Positions 11,824-21,348 of a stretch of 64,000 nt of DNA are shown here, piece by piece. The DNA comes from Aculops lycopersici (taxonomy: Eukaryota; Arthropoda; Arachnida; Trombidiformes; Eriophyidae). Each line of letters begins with the position of its first letter. Position 1 is the stretch's first letter. A model generated the notes under the pieces. That model was not told the origin of the DNA. It saw only the letters and a program-made list of their open reading frames with translations, and made no database searches. The position numbers were made by a program, and so were the translations under genes. The stretch is from contig WNKI01000001.1 of NCBI GenBank assembly GCA_015350385.1, positions 2,172,015-2,236,014 on the forward strand, in the 5' to 3' direction.

Positions 11824-13215
11824 AGTATCTGCAATGGTGAAACGAGCTGGGAGCGCGGTGCCGACTACAGGGCGGTTACATGAAGGACAACGGGAAAAGT
11901 CGTCCGCATGGGCATTGTGGTGGCCGTTTCAGGCTTCTGTCGCTGATTTTCGGTCGTCGCTGTTGTTGGGCATTGGTAAGCAGAGCCACTGTCGCCGTCA
12001 TCGAAGTGCAGAGTGCGCGTTGCAGCGGCAGCAGAAAGTTAGCTCCAGTGAAGTATTGATGTTAAACAGGCCTGAGATGGGGGGCGCAAAGCTGAGCTGG
12101 ATTTCCCCTAGCTGAATTCAAGGCTCAGCTTTTGATTTTTTTGCTCGGCTTGCCCGAGCCGAGCCGCCCGATTCTAGAGGAGCTGAGATCTCGAGCTGGT
12201 CAGCTAGCGGCTCAGCTCGACGAGCCGCCGCAGCTCGGAATCTTTGTATGAAATGAGCTTCGTACAACCTTTTCATACATGAAAATCTAAATTGGCATCG
12301 ATTGTCTGCGCGACTCTTTTTTCACCCCCTTTACCGAGCAAAACAAGTGGTCTGTTTTCATACAAATTTCATACACTCATACAATTTGGAGTCGATTGAA
12401 ACCCCAATTGGCGACGTGGGTCAGCTTTTTTTTTTCGAGCTGGGCCACTCGTGCGGCAGCTCTGTGGCCTGAGCCGCCCAGCTTGAGCTGCTTCTAACAT
12501 CACTACAGTGAATCAGCGAACACTTTTGCTGGGTGCTCGAGTTGCATGGTTCATGTGCTTCGCAGCGTTCCGAACGGCACGCCTACTTGAGAGCACGGGT
12601 ATGAGCTTGCGTTAAGCTTAGGCGTAATTTAGTTACGCCTCTTTTGTCTCGAGAAACCGAATGAAAAACTTGCTGCCCCCACTGATGCGTCTCATCCAAA
12701 CGAACCAACACACAAATTCATTTCCCAAGCGAGCTTCACAATTTGCCCCGCCGTCCTTAGTGTACAGTCGTCTGTTAAAGTAAAATTTGTCCAACAAACT
12801 AGGCATGTGAGGGATAGATGCGAGATTGCGAAATCCCATTCGCTCGCTGCATGTATTATCAGAGAAGCAGTTGCAACTTGTCTTTCTCTCTTTCTCTCTC
12901 TAGCTGGACCAAAAAGCGTTTGTGTTGGTGCCTCCTGTTAGTTTGGTTGCTGCAGCCTGCAGGAACTCGTGTGATAAAGTTTGCGTTGCGTTGCGTTACG
13001 TTTAACTGGCTTGCTGCGCGCGAGTTGCTGTAGTGGCAATGGCAATGGCAATGGCAAAAGTTGAGCCAACTTTCTGACAAAAGCTCTAGTTCTTTCTATT
13101 TGCAAATTACGTTCATTGCTACCCTAGTAACCTTACAATTCTTGTACACACTTCAAATTCGTCACCAGACTTTAATGATTAGAGAAAACTTTATCATTGA
13201 TCACCACCATCGTCA
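11824..13215. other. Intergenic spacer between the inverted promoters
   Basis: No gene is supported. The spacer holds a GC-richer island at about 12060-12500 dense in GAGCTC/GCTCAG/CCGAGC words, the tandem TTGCG run near 12980-13003, and a run of GCAATG units near 13036-13055 (TGGCAA repeated four times). Confidence 0.55.
12980..13003 (+). repeat. Short (TTGCG)n tandem motif
   Basis: Three to four copies of TTGCG ending in TTACG. Similar words recur at about 27914-27943, 40027-40051 and 62141-62167. Confidence 0.6.
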
Positions 13216-13328
13216 CCCTTAAAGACAATTTTGAGCGAATATATAAGCAGATAGAATCAAGATAAACACTCACAAAGTTATTAACTTATTAAATTATTAG
13301 CCACAAAACTCATTTCAAGATCTATACA
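13216..13328 (+). promoter_or_regulatory. GAPDH: GAPDH core promoter and leader, shared with V-ATPase c
   Basis: It contains a TATA box (ATATATAAGC near 13239-13247), a CACTCAC element about 20 bp downstream, and an A-rich leader ending 45 bp before the GAPDH ATG. It matches 11714-11823 in reverse complement. TATA box plus leader at a housekeeping gene supports promoter identity. Confidence 0.82.
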
Positions 13329-13373
13329 ACCAAACAATTACTTTCTCTATTGCTCAAACATTAACATAACAAA

Positions 13374-14381
13374 ATGTCAGGCCCACAAGTCGGAATCAAC
13401 GGATTTGGTCGCATTGGTCGTCTTGTATTTAGACAATGCTTGGCAAAGGGACTTCAGGTAAATGCTATCAACGATCCATTCATTGACCTGGACTACATGG
13501 TCTACATGTTTAAATATGACTCTACTCATGGAAGATTCAAGGGCGAGGTGTCAACAAAGAACGGAATGTTGGTAGTGAATGGCCACGAGATTCATGTCTT
13601 CCAAGAGCGCGACCCATCGGCCATTCCCTGGGCCAAATCGGGTGCCGAGTATGTCGTTGAGTCGACAGGAGTTTTCACCACAATTGAGAAGGCAAGTGCA
13701 CATTTGAACGGCGGAGCCAAGAAGGTTATCATCTCAGCTCCATCGGCCGATGCACCCATGTTTGTCATGGGAGTCAATCACGACAAGTACGAGTCTAGCC
13801 ACCACGTTGTGTCAAACGCTTCTTGTACCACCAACTGTCTAGCCCCATTGGCTAAGGTTGTCAACGAGGCTTTCGGCATCGAACAGGGTCTCATGACTAC
13901 AGTTCATGCCATCACCGCCACCCAAAAGACAGTCGATGGGCCTAGTGGAAAGTTGTGGAGAGATGGTCGTGGCGCTGGCCAAAATATTATTCCAGCTTCG
14001 ACTGGAGCGGCCAAGGCAGTTGGCAAGGTTATCCCAGAACTCAATGGAAAACTAACAGGTATGGCTTTCAGGGTCCCGGTGCCCGATGTTTCGGTTGTAG
14101 ACTTGACCTGCACCCTAAAGAAGGAGGCCACCTACGATCAAATTAAGGATGCCATCAAAAAGGCCAGCGAGAGCGAAGAGTTCAAGGGCATCTTAAGTTA
14201 CACTGAGGACCAAGTTGTCTCAAGCGACTTCATTGGAGACACACACAGCTCCATCTTTGATGCCAAGGCCGGTATTCAACTTGGACCAAAGTTTGTCAAA
14301 TTAATCTCTTGGTACGACAATGAATGCGGTTACAGTGCTAGAGTCTGCGACTTGATCACCTACATGCATTCAAAGCAATAA
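13374..14381 (+). CDS. GAPDH: Glyceraldehyde-3-phosphate dehydrogenase
   Basis: This glycolytic enzyme converts glyceraldehyde-3-phosphate, NAD+ and phosphate to 1,3-bisphosphoglycerate in the cytosol. The 335-residue length is standard. The NAD-binding fold opens with VGINGFGRIGRLV. The catalytic Cys is residue 151 in SNASCTTNCLAP, and the catalytic-domain motifs TVHAITATQKTVDGPS and WYDNECGYS are intact. The start has an A-rich Kozak context (AACAAAATGTC) and no competing upstream ATG in frame. It is intronless. Two AATAAA hexamers follow, at 14393-14398 and 14649-14654. Identity is certain. Confidence 0.99.
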   Translation: MSGPQVGINGFGRIGRLVFRQCLAKGLQVNAINDPFIDLDYMVYMFKYDSTHGRFKGEVSTKNGMLVVNGHEIHVFQERDPSAIPWAKSGAEYVVESTGVFTTIEKASAHLNGGAKKVIISAPSADAPMFVMGVNHDKYESSHHVVSNASCTTNCLAPLAKVVNEAFGIEQGLMTTVHAITATQKTVDGPSGKLWRDGRGAGQNIIPASTGAAKAVGKVIPELNGKLTGMAFRVPVPDVSVVDLTCTLKKEATYDQIKDAIKKASESEEFKGILSYTEDQVVSSDFIGDTHSSIFDAKAGIQLGPKFVKLISWYDNECGYSARVCDLITYMHSKQ

Positions 14382-15911
14382 GTGCCTACTCTAATAAACC
14401 ATATTTGGAGTAGAGCAATGGCAGTAGCAGTACGCCCTTTATACAATGAGAGAGGAGAGAGAGAGATAGAGACAACGAAAGTTACGCAACCCTTGCCAGT
14501 GATCAACGCTAAGATTACACATAAAACCTCATGATGATATTGATTTAGTTTAACACACCAATTTCATTATCATGATGACTATTATTATCACCACTATCGT
14601 CGATATTGATTGACAGGCAAGTCGATGTTTGTTTTTGTAGTCAACTTAAATAAAAATGTATGCTTTAATTCTATTGCTATGGCAGTTATCAAGTCAAGTT
14701 TTTTAAGAGGTCCTCTTTCTGGTTGAAGCTCTTCACTTGCTTGACTTGCATCAAATCTGACTGTTGCACTCTCTATCTATGCGCGACCCTTCCACCCACT
14801 CAAACTTAAAACTTTACTTCAGCAACTTCAATTAACGCACATTCGCCAGGTAACGCTGTCTTGCTGATTGCAAGATTTTGTTGCGTTTACAGCCAACGAG
14901 CAGGAGATTCTCAGGTATGAAAAACGTGCCCTTGATAAGACTCATCATGGATGAGTTTCTCACCATGGCAGTCACGAAGGTTCAATGCCTAAGTAATGTC
15001 ATTAAAAGTTATGAAAAGAAAGAAACCAACTTTCTTCTTCAGAGTCATAGGTACAATCCTTTGATCTCGACGTTTGAAGTATATCAACTCAAATATACCT
15101 TAGGTGAACCCTCATACATGTACTTCCGCATTCATTTTCAATTTCTCATTCTCATTCTTAAAGACACTCGACGGCGGTAACTGACATCTATGAGGCTGTC
15201 TTCTCCAGAACTGTCATGGCATTTTCAGCATCACCTGTTGACTTTTAATATTATCAAACTAGATCTTAACTCAAATCAGCATCTCCAGAAAGAGCGACAC
15301 GTACATACGCTAAGCCAGGTGCTCTATTGCAACCAATAAGTTGTCCTATTATTGAGTTAAGCTATTCGAAACTTGGACTATAGATTAGTTTTTAGTCAAA
15401 CACTCAAATTTTAGTGTAGTAAACTCAGAATTCTTCATCAGTTGTTCGCAATCTGATCGCTTGCATGTAATCTTAACTAATTTTAAAAGTCAATATGCGA
15501 ATTTATAATTAGTTCAGCCTTTAACCTAATTGGAGAGAAGCTAAATGATATGATCGGCACCTAGCCTTCTTCGTCTTAAGGGGATCTCGCAAAAAAAGTT
15601 GCCACCGGCCATGAGCCTCCGAAGCGCAAACTGTACAAGACGCTCGGGGTTGATGAGCGGCAAAATAAAACAAGTTACAGCAACGTGTTGAGAAAAATTT
15701 GTTTACAATCAGCCGCCCGGCTTGGATCGGCCTGTCAAATAGAATTATTTTCTCATGGGTGAATGTTGGCAGCTTATCGATTTGATTCACCTGAACTAAA
15801 TGATATGTCTATCAACACACATTGAATATATTATGACACTATCATCATCATCATCCCTATCGTTATCAAGCATATCTTTAAGCAGAACCCAAAATCAATT
15901 CTGATTCCGTC
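14382..15911. other. Intergenic region, no gene seen
   Basis: It holds GAPDH 3' UTR with two AATAAA signals, then AT-rich DNA up to syntaxin-18. The reading frames here open at TTG or GTG and have no recognisable content. Confidence 0.55.
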
Positions 15912-16877
15912 ATGGATCGAACTCCGGATTTCGAGGCTCTTACAACGACACGAGGCAATCCAAGGGCCAGGCAATACACACCTCTCGACGAAACCACTAG
16001 TTTAGTGGCCAAAATTAAGAAGATCAAGTTGCATTTGTTGAAACTCGGCCATGAGTATCTTGATACATATTGCGATTTGAAAGGAACGCCGAGGATGACC
16101 GACGAGAGACGCCAAAAGTTGGATGAGGAGGTAGAAGAATTCATTGACAATTGTGAGGAGAAGATAAAGATTCTAAGATCTGAGATACAACTCGGTACAA
16201 CCTCGGAGCAAGTTATTGAGCATCGAGAGACTATGATAAAAATAGTGAGAAGGATATTGAACGATCTGTTCAAATATTTCAACCATCTCAAGACAACTAG
16301 AATCAGGCGTAATGTTGAGAAGGACAAATACGACAGAATTGTAACTCTTCGTGGATCACTCGATCCAGGCGATGAATTTGAATCTATCAACACAAGCAAT
16401 TTAGATATCGAGAAGCTAACAAGTTTATCTCAAGAAGAAACGCTGGGTACCTCACTCTCATCAATGAAACATTCACAAAATAACTTCAATGCCACCACCT
16501 CCAACAGACTAGACGATTACTCTATGATTGAAGACGAACACCAGGATATAAGTCCTAGGGAAATGCAGGCGTTAGTTAGAGAAAACTCGAGAATCCACGA
16601 GGAACTGATAACATTCGATGATGAAGTTCGATTAATAGGTAAAAAGGTAGCTCAAATTTCCAAACTTCAAGAGTTATTTACAGAGAAGGTCATGGAGCAA
16701 GCTGTTGATCTAAATAATCTCCATGAGACGGCAATACGAAGTAGTGAGAATGTTCGCGAGGGAAACGATCTCATAAGGGATGCAATGATGAAGAATGCCA
16801 GTACTCGAGTGTTTATATTGTTTTACATAATAACTTTAGGATTTACAATTCTCTTTTTAGACTGGTATAACCCTTGA
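15912..16877 (+). CDS. STX18: Syntaxin-18, ER Qa-SNARE
   Basis: Syntaxin-18 is the ER-resident Qa-SNARE that works with USE1, SEC20 and SEC22 and the NRZ tether to fuse Golgi-derived vesicles with the ER. The 321-residue protein matches the family's usual length of about 330. The N-terminal region (residues about 1-110) has the syntaxin-18-type helix with RMTDERRQKLDEEVEEFI. The SNARE motif lies at about residues 215-290 and includes ISKLQELFTEKVMEQ. The C-terminal anchor (about 298-317) ends FLDWYNP, close to the vertebrate FLDWY ending. It is a single exon, with an AATAAA signal at 16895-16900 just after the stop. Confidence 0.95.
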   Translation: MDRTPDFEALTTTRGNPRARQYTPLDETTSLVAKIKKIKLHLLKLGHEYLDTYCDLKGTPRMTDERRQKLDEEVEEFIDNCEEKIKILRSEIQLGTTSEQVIEHRETMIKIVRRILNDLFKYFNHLKTTRIRRNVEKDKYDRIVTLRGSLDPGDEFESINTSNLDIEKLTSLSQEETLGTSLSSMKHSQNNFNATTSNRLDDYSMIEDEHQDISPREMQALVRENSRIHEELITFDDEVRLIGKKVAQISKLQELFTEKVMEQAVDLNNLHETAIRSSENVREGNDLIRDAMMKNASTRVFILFYIITLGFTILFLDWYNP

Positions 16878-18371
16878 GCTGATAATCTATTTAAAATAAA
16901 CCGACCAAACAAAAGAATTCCTCATCTACAAGTAATTTGGTCAAAAGTCTACTTCCTCGCCTTCTCTTTCCCTCCTTCTTACTGCATGCTTTTTAGTGGT
17001 GTTGGTCATGGTGCTATAACTAATATTAGACTTGTTTAGTTATAGCGTCACAATCTCGTAAAGCATCATGAAAGCCAACAAAACTAACCACTCATATTGT
17101 TTGTAGTTTACCTGGGTAATTGTTCGCCTTCTTTGTTGTGTAACTATTTTGTGTAAACGCAAGTTTTCCTTTTGCCTACCAAGCAGCCTTGCGCAAGTCT
17201 ATTTGCCGACACTCTAAGTACCTTCCATTCTTCTCCTCAAAACCAAACTATCTATTCTCCGACTCTCACCGTGAGAGTCTCACGCACCAGCGAAGAGCTC
17301 GTGCATCACGAAGACCACAAAAACTCCGAGTTTCTATTGGCCTGGTGTACATAGTTCCGGGACATTGAAAGTGGCCCGCTTGTCATGCTAGCTCATGGCT
17401 GGCTAGCTAGTCGACTCTAGGCGCTATGCACGGGTGTGGACTGCAAGGCGGTAGCGATGGACGTGGTTACGTACCACGAGCCCGCACTGCAACTATCGGC
17501 CTAGATAGTAGTTGGTGGCTGGCAAGCTTCTGGCGATGGGGGCGCCTAGCTCCCTTAGTTGGAGGCTTTGCGTCTCCTCGATGTCGAATCGTGAGCGTGC
17601 GTCTTTTCTTGCTCGCTAGCTTTCACTTTCTCCTGGAAGCTCGGCGCATCTATTTCGCAGTAGGCCAATAGTGCTGAAGTTGAATTGGAGGTCCGAGTGC
17701 ATGTTGGTTTTTGTGTTCACGTTCCACTCGCTAGCTCAATGGAGGCACAAGTTTACCAACAGTCTTGACACCAGACTGAAGCTAGCTAGCTAGCTAGCCA
17801 GCCAGCAACTCAATTCGAAGTGGGCGCATAGACGTTAAATATGATAACTACGTCGCGCGTCCGTCACCCATTGCTTCTGCTGCCACTACTGCTATCGTTG
17901 TCATCGGCGTCGCTAGATACCCAATTCTTTTCAATTTCCAAGAGAAACTTTATTACAAATCGAGAGAACTCATTAGGTTTGGAACGAAGGATCTTTAAAG
18001 TAGAATCATTATTATTATTATAACATTTCCACTTACATTGTACTCTAGATATATTTACATGTATGTATATTCGGATATACATTGATGCACACAACAGCAA
18101 CAAGGAAACTTGCTTACGATCTGATCTCGAGAAGCGCGGATATTGCAGCTTCCTGCTAGATATTTCATCATATCCCACCATAATTTTGCCATATTTTATC
18201 AGAATATTATTATAAGAATCAACTTTTCGATAGCAGCGGAAAGAATATTACAAAACTATAAACATTTATATATATATAAATACACGAATACAAAAACCTT
18301 TCTCGACCACATAGATGCAATAGAAAAATTAGCGGTGATGTATCTGGACCCTGAGGAGTATTTTGTATAAT
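16878..18371. other. Intergenic region with GCTAGC clusters
   Basis: No gene is firmly supported. GCTAGC-containing words cluster at 17386-17415 and 17770-17805. A short signal-peptide-like frame occurs at 17841-18023. Confidence 0.5.
17841..18023 (+). CDS. Small frame with signal-peptide-like start, possible remnant
   Basis: It starts at ATG and reads as a good signal peptide (MITTSRVRHPLLLLPLLLSL) followed by a cleavable-looking SSASLD. It then gives about 35 residues without recognisable content. It lies 350 bp upstream of the DNAJC16-like frame on the same strand. DNAJC16 family members start with a signal peptide, so this may be their first exon or a relic of it. I cannot see a J domain after it. 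Chance occurrence is quite possible. Confidence 0.25.
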   Translation: MITTSRVRHPLLLLPLLLSLSSASLDTQFFSISKRNFITNRENSLGLERRIFKVESLLLL

Positions 18372-19637
18372 ATGGACATTCTAATTGATTGTCTCAATGA
18401 TATAGTAAAACTAAATACTATTTACACCATAGTCTTATTAGCAAGTGTAACCGATTTCAAGCTGGTCGTTGATGATCAAACAACATTCAGTGGTTACCTG
18501 TTTAGAGACGATTCAGAGGTATCACAACAGTTATATTACAACATGAATTTTAACTCATCATCAATGTACTCGATCTTATCGAGTCCAAGTGGCATTTCTC
18601 CCTCGTCTCCATATTCCGCCAATAGCAATCCAGATAAACCAAGCCTATTGATCAGGATGCTAAAACGGCTTTTATTAATTGCCGATAGTTTTGTGGTTTA
18701 TGTTCAAAGTAAATTCAATGAGCATACTGCTGCATCGATTGCGTCATTTAGCGTCCTGATAATTGTTTTATTGATAATTTGTTGCTTCATTATTAGCCTG
18801 ATGCGCGAGGAGGAGCGCAAAATCAAGGAACAATATAAAAAATTGAGCGCAGGTAGCTCGCAAAGTTTTCTAGCCTCAAATGCAACCCAAGATTGTGGCA
18901 TTAGCTGTGGTTTAAGAGTTGGTGGAGTCGGTGGTAAGTCTTATACTGGCTACCAAAGGATAGGCAACGGCAGCAACCAATCGATTATACCTGCAGAGCC
19001 ATCATCAACCGGAACCACCACATCGGATAGTTGCACAAGCGGAAGTGGTGGATATTTCACATCGTCGGGCGCTTTCAGGGGTCCGCCATATTTGTTAAGC
19101 GGATCGATAAATACTAACCGATTACCGGATGGACTTACACATAACAATAGCAGTAGTAGCGGAAACCAATTACGAGTAATTGAACTTAGAAGAGAAACCT
19201 ACTTTGGCTTGGTTCGTCTCTTAAAACCTGGTTGCCGAACCATAGTGCTTCTATGCGACACTCATTCTCGTGTTAAGCTATTGACCAAGTTTTTCCATTG
19301 TATTTACCCATATAGAAAAAATAAGACATTACAGTTTGCCTTTCTCCTAATTGAGAAAAATATTGGCTGGTATGAAGATGTCTTGAAGTTGGCATTGAAT
19401 GAGAAACGCGAGATTCATATAAATCCCATAAATTGTATTGGAACTGTACTAGTTATTAATGGTTTCAAGAAGTACTTTTCCGTCTATCATGCTAGCGATA
19501 CCAGATGCGATCCAGATGAGCCACTGCTACTACTCGAGGAGTCACTGTTAGACAACTTACCTCAATGGCTAGTTCGCCTATTTGAGGGCCGTGCAAGTAG
19601 ATATTATGTCAAGTATTGGCCGACTAGGATGCGGTGA
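18372..19637 (+). CDS. DNAJC16-like: DNAJC16-like protein, C-terminal half without J domain
   Basis: DNAJC16 proteins are ER membrane J-domain/thioredoxin proteins. Only the C-terminal half is visible. One transmembrane segment lies at about residues 118-142 (SVLIIVLLIICCFIISL). After it comes a Ser/Gly-rich linker, then the family-like end: VRLLKPGCRTIVLLCDTHS, KNIGWYEDVLKLAL, NCIGTVLVINGFKKYFSVYH and LPQWLVRLFEG-YYVKYWP. I start it at ATG 18372, because the frame upstream begins only with TTG after a stop at 18336. No HPD-containing J domain or thioredoxin domain is readable upstream, so the protein is either truncated or has exons I cannot detect. Family assignment rests on my recall of the C-terminal motif order. 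Confidence 0.65.
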   Translation: MDILIDCLNDIVKLNTIYTIVLLASVTDFKLVVDDQTTFSGYLFRDDSEVSQQLYYNMNFNSSSMYSILSSPSGISPSSPYSANSNPDKPSLLIRMLKRLLLIADSFVVYVQSKFNEHTAASIASFSVLIIVLLIICCFIISLMREEERKIKEQYKKLSAGSSQSFLASNATQDCGISCGLRVGGVGGKSYTGYQRIGNGSNQSIIPAEPSSTGTTTSDSCTSGSGGYFTSSGAFRGPPYLLSGSINTNRLPDGLTHNNSSSSGNQLRVIELRRETYFGLVRLLKPGCRTIVLLCDTHSRVKLLTKFFHCIYPYRKNKTLQFAFLLIEKNIGWYEDVLKLALNEKREIHINPINCIGTVLVINGFKKYFSVYHASDTRCDPDEPLLLLEESLLDNLPQWLVRLFEGRASRYYVKYWPTRMR

Positions 19638-19898
19638 AATCTAGTCAGATTTTCGAATTCTAAATGTATCAACAGATTCGTCCTTGTTGGAACTCGACAC
19701 CGCCATCAAATGATCTCACACCAGAAATAATCAAATTGATATGAGGTAATTAGACCTTTGTCGAGATGGATTAAAGCAGCGCCATAACCATATGGGTCAT
19801 GAATGAAATTTCATACAGATGTTATATCCTTCAAATGAAAAGCTAATTTTTTTATTTATGCTGTTATTATCTAAGCTTATTGTGAACTGTTGTAATTT

Positions 19899-20417
19899 TT
19901 ACACATCGCAAGCTCGAACTGGATGTGTTAAAGGTTTAATAGAGCGCTTGTGGATATCCTTGGACAATGCTTTCCTCATATCAAATGCATCTTCATCTGG
20001 ATCACCTGAATAATAATCGAGAACCCTCCTGTAGACACTATATCCTAATCGCTCGTACATTGTCATTGCCACATGATTTGATTGCCGAACGAATAAATCC
20101 ACAAAATAAGCTTGTTTCCTTTCGGATACAGTCTCTAATTCCATCATTAGCTTAGCGGCCAAATTTGTTCTTCTGTAAATACTTGCAACACTTAGAGCCG
20201 TCACATGGCCGTGCCAGTTTTCGCCGTCACCCTCGACTTTGCCCATTATGTAAGCCATCATGTCGCCCGATGGATGTTCACCAACAATGAAGTAATCTGG
20301 CCATCTAACTAGATAGTGTAGGTAGAATGTCAATCCATAGGTTTCAGTTAGAGGATCGAGATTCACTTCGTTCAAGGCGAATAGGTCATCACAGTTGAAT
20401 GGTCTGAGGTTGGTCAT
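19899..20417 (-). CDS. NAA20: NAA20, catalytic subunit of the NatB N-terminal acetyltransferase
   Basis: NatB acetylates nascent proteins starting Met-Asp, Met-Glu or Met-Asn, at the ribosome together with NAA25. The 172-residue protein is close to the family's usual 178. The start MTNLRPFNCDDLFALNEVNL and the block WHGHVTALSVA are diagnostic, as are FVDLFVRQSNHVAMTMYERLGYSVYRRV and the tail DEDAFDMRKALS. In the acetyl-CoA loop (R/QxxGxA), the Gly is replaced by Asn: YRRTNLAAKL. That is a real deviation at a site contacting the cofactor. Its ATG lies only 36 bp after the PDRG1 stop, so the two may share a transcript. Confidence 0.95.
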   Translation of the reverse strand: MTNLRPFNCDDLFALNEVNLDPLTETYGLTFYLHYLVRWPDYFIVGEHPSGDMMAYIMGKVEGDGENWHGHVTALSVASIYRRTNLAAKLMMELETVSERKQAYFVDLFVRQSNHVAMTMYERLGYSVYRRVLDYYSGDPDEDAFDMRKALSKDIHKRSIKPLTHPVRACDV

Positions 20418-20453
20418 TTTGTAAGATGGTTTTTTCTAACGTTATCATATGAC

Positions 20454-20855
20454 TCAGATTCTAAAACCTGTCCTGAGAGCTAATATCTCCTTCTTGCTCA
20501 ATGGCTTTAGATTAAACTCCGCTAATTCAGGTTTGCCTTCTAATTCTCTCAAAAGATGTACTTTCTCTGATAGCTGGTCGCGTAATTTTTCTACACCCTG
20601 GTCGATGGAATATTGTTCGTCGACGATAATGTTTCTGGTATCGTTGTGATTCAATCTTATAAACATGTCACCAACGCAAACCCAACATTTTCTATTTGCT
20701 AGGTTCTTATACTTTTCACGATCTTCCTTGAGCAAATTCAATGCCTCTCTTGTCTTATGACGCTTTGCGTCCAAGTTTACAATCTGCTGTTTAGTGTCAA
20801 GAACGTCGTCTGCAGTGAGTTCGATTTTTGTTAATACTTTGCTCAATTCTTCCAT
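20454..20855 (-). CDS. PDRG1: PDRG1, prefoldin-like subunit
   Basis: PDRG1 is a beta-type prefoldin-like subunit of the R2TP/prefoldin-like complex, which assembles RNA polymerases and PIKK kinases. The 133-residue protein has the family length and an N-terminal coiled coil (VLDTKQQIVNLDAKRHKTRE). A central WVCVGDMFIRLNH segment matches the beta-hairpin region. A second coiled coil runs over VEKLRDQLSEKVHLLRELEG, and the typical end is LAEFNLKPLSKKEI. It is a single exon with an ATG start. It sits 36 bp upstream of NAA20 and 167 bp downstream of an unrecognised small gene on the same strand. Confidence 0.9.
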   Translation of the reverse strand: MEELSKVLTKIELTADDVLDTKQQIVNLDAKRHKTREALNLLKEDREKYKNLANRKCWVCVGDMFIRLNHNDTRNIIVDEQYSIDQGVEKLRDQLSEKVHLLRELEGKPELAEFNLKPLSKKEILALRTGFRI

Positions 20856-21022
20856 ACTAAGCAGACAACTAATAATAAAATATTAGTATTGATTTGATAA
20901 ACATGCCAACTACCAAACCAGCGGCGTGGCACTAATATTTGTGGTTATTACAAGTCTAGTAGTAATAAATTAATGGTCATTAGCTATGATCTGCAAGAAG
21001 GTAAACAACTTTCAATTCAATT

Positions 21023-21301
21023 TCAACACGTTGTTGCTTTTGGATTTTCTTCAGCGAGCTTTTTCTCCATGCTTATGCGGCGGCTTTCTTGCACAAACGG
21101 CGCTGACTCGCGGCACTCGTGCTCAAGGGACATAGGACGTACAAAGGCTATCAAATAATAATAGCCATGCTCGCCAAGATTTCCGTTCGAGTTAGTTTCT
21201 TGGCGATCGCAACCCTTGCAACCATTTAGCGCAATATTAATTCCAACTCGGGAGCCAGAAGAAGCTCTTATGATTTCCACAAATTCATTCATGCTAAACA
21301 T
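21023..21301 (-). CDS. Small unrecognised protein, 92 aa
   Basis: I do not recognise this protein. It begins MFSMNEFVEIIRASSGSRVG, has a CxxC pair (NGCKGCDRQ) and further Cys in HECRESAPF, and ends with a charged helical-looking tail (RRISMEKKLAEEN). Evidence that it is real is positional. It fits a run of three tightly spaced minus-strand genes, has an ATG start, and lies head-to-head with the helicase with 47 bp between ATGs. The frame is short enough that chance remains possible. Confidence 0.5.
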   Translation of the reverse strand: MFSMNEFVEIIRASSGSRVGINIALNGCKGCDRQETNSNGNLGEHGYYYLIAFVRPMSLEHECRESAPFVQESRRISMEKKLAEENPKATTC

Positions 21302-21348
21302 ATCCAGATGAAATTTACTTTACCACTTAATAGTAGTTGCTCAACAAG
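21302..21348. promoter_or_regulatory. 47-bp divergent interval between two start codons
   Basis: The interval separates the ATG of the 92-residue gene (-) from the ATG of the TDRD9-like helicase (+). If both are genes, leaders are tiny or promoters lie inside the neighbouring coding sequence. No TATA box is evident. Confidence 0.45.

Noticed and set aside
15521..15790. 89-codon minus-strand frame before syntaxin-18
   Set aside because: It starts at GTG and has no recognisable motif.
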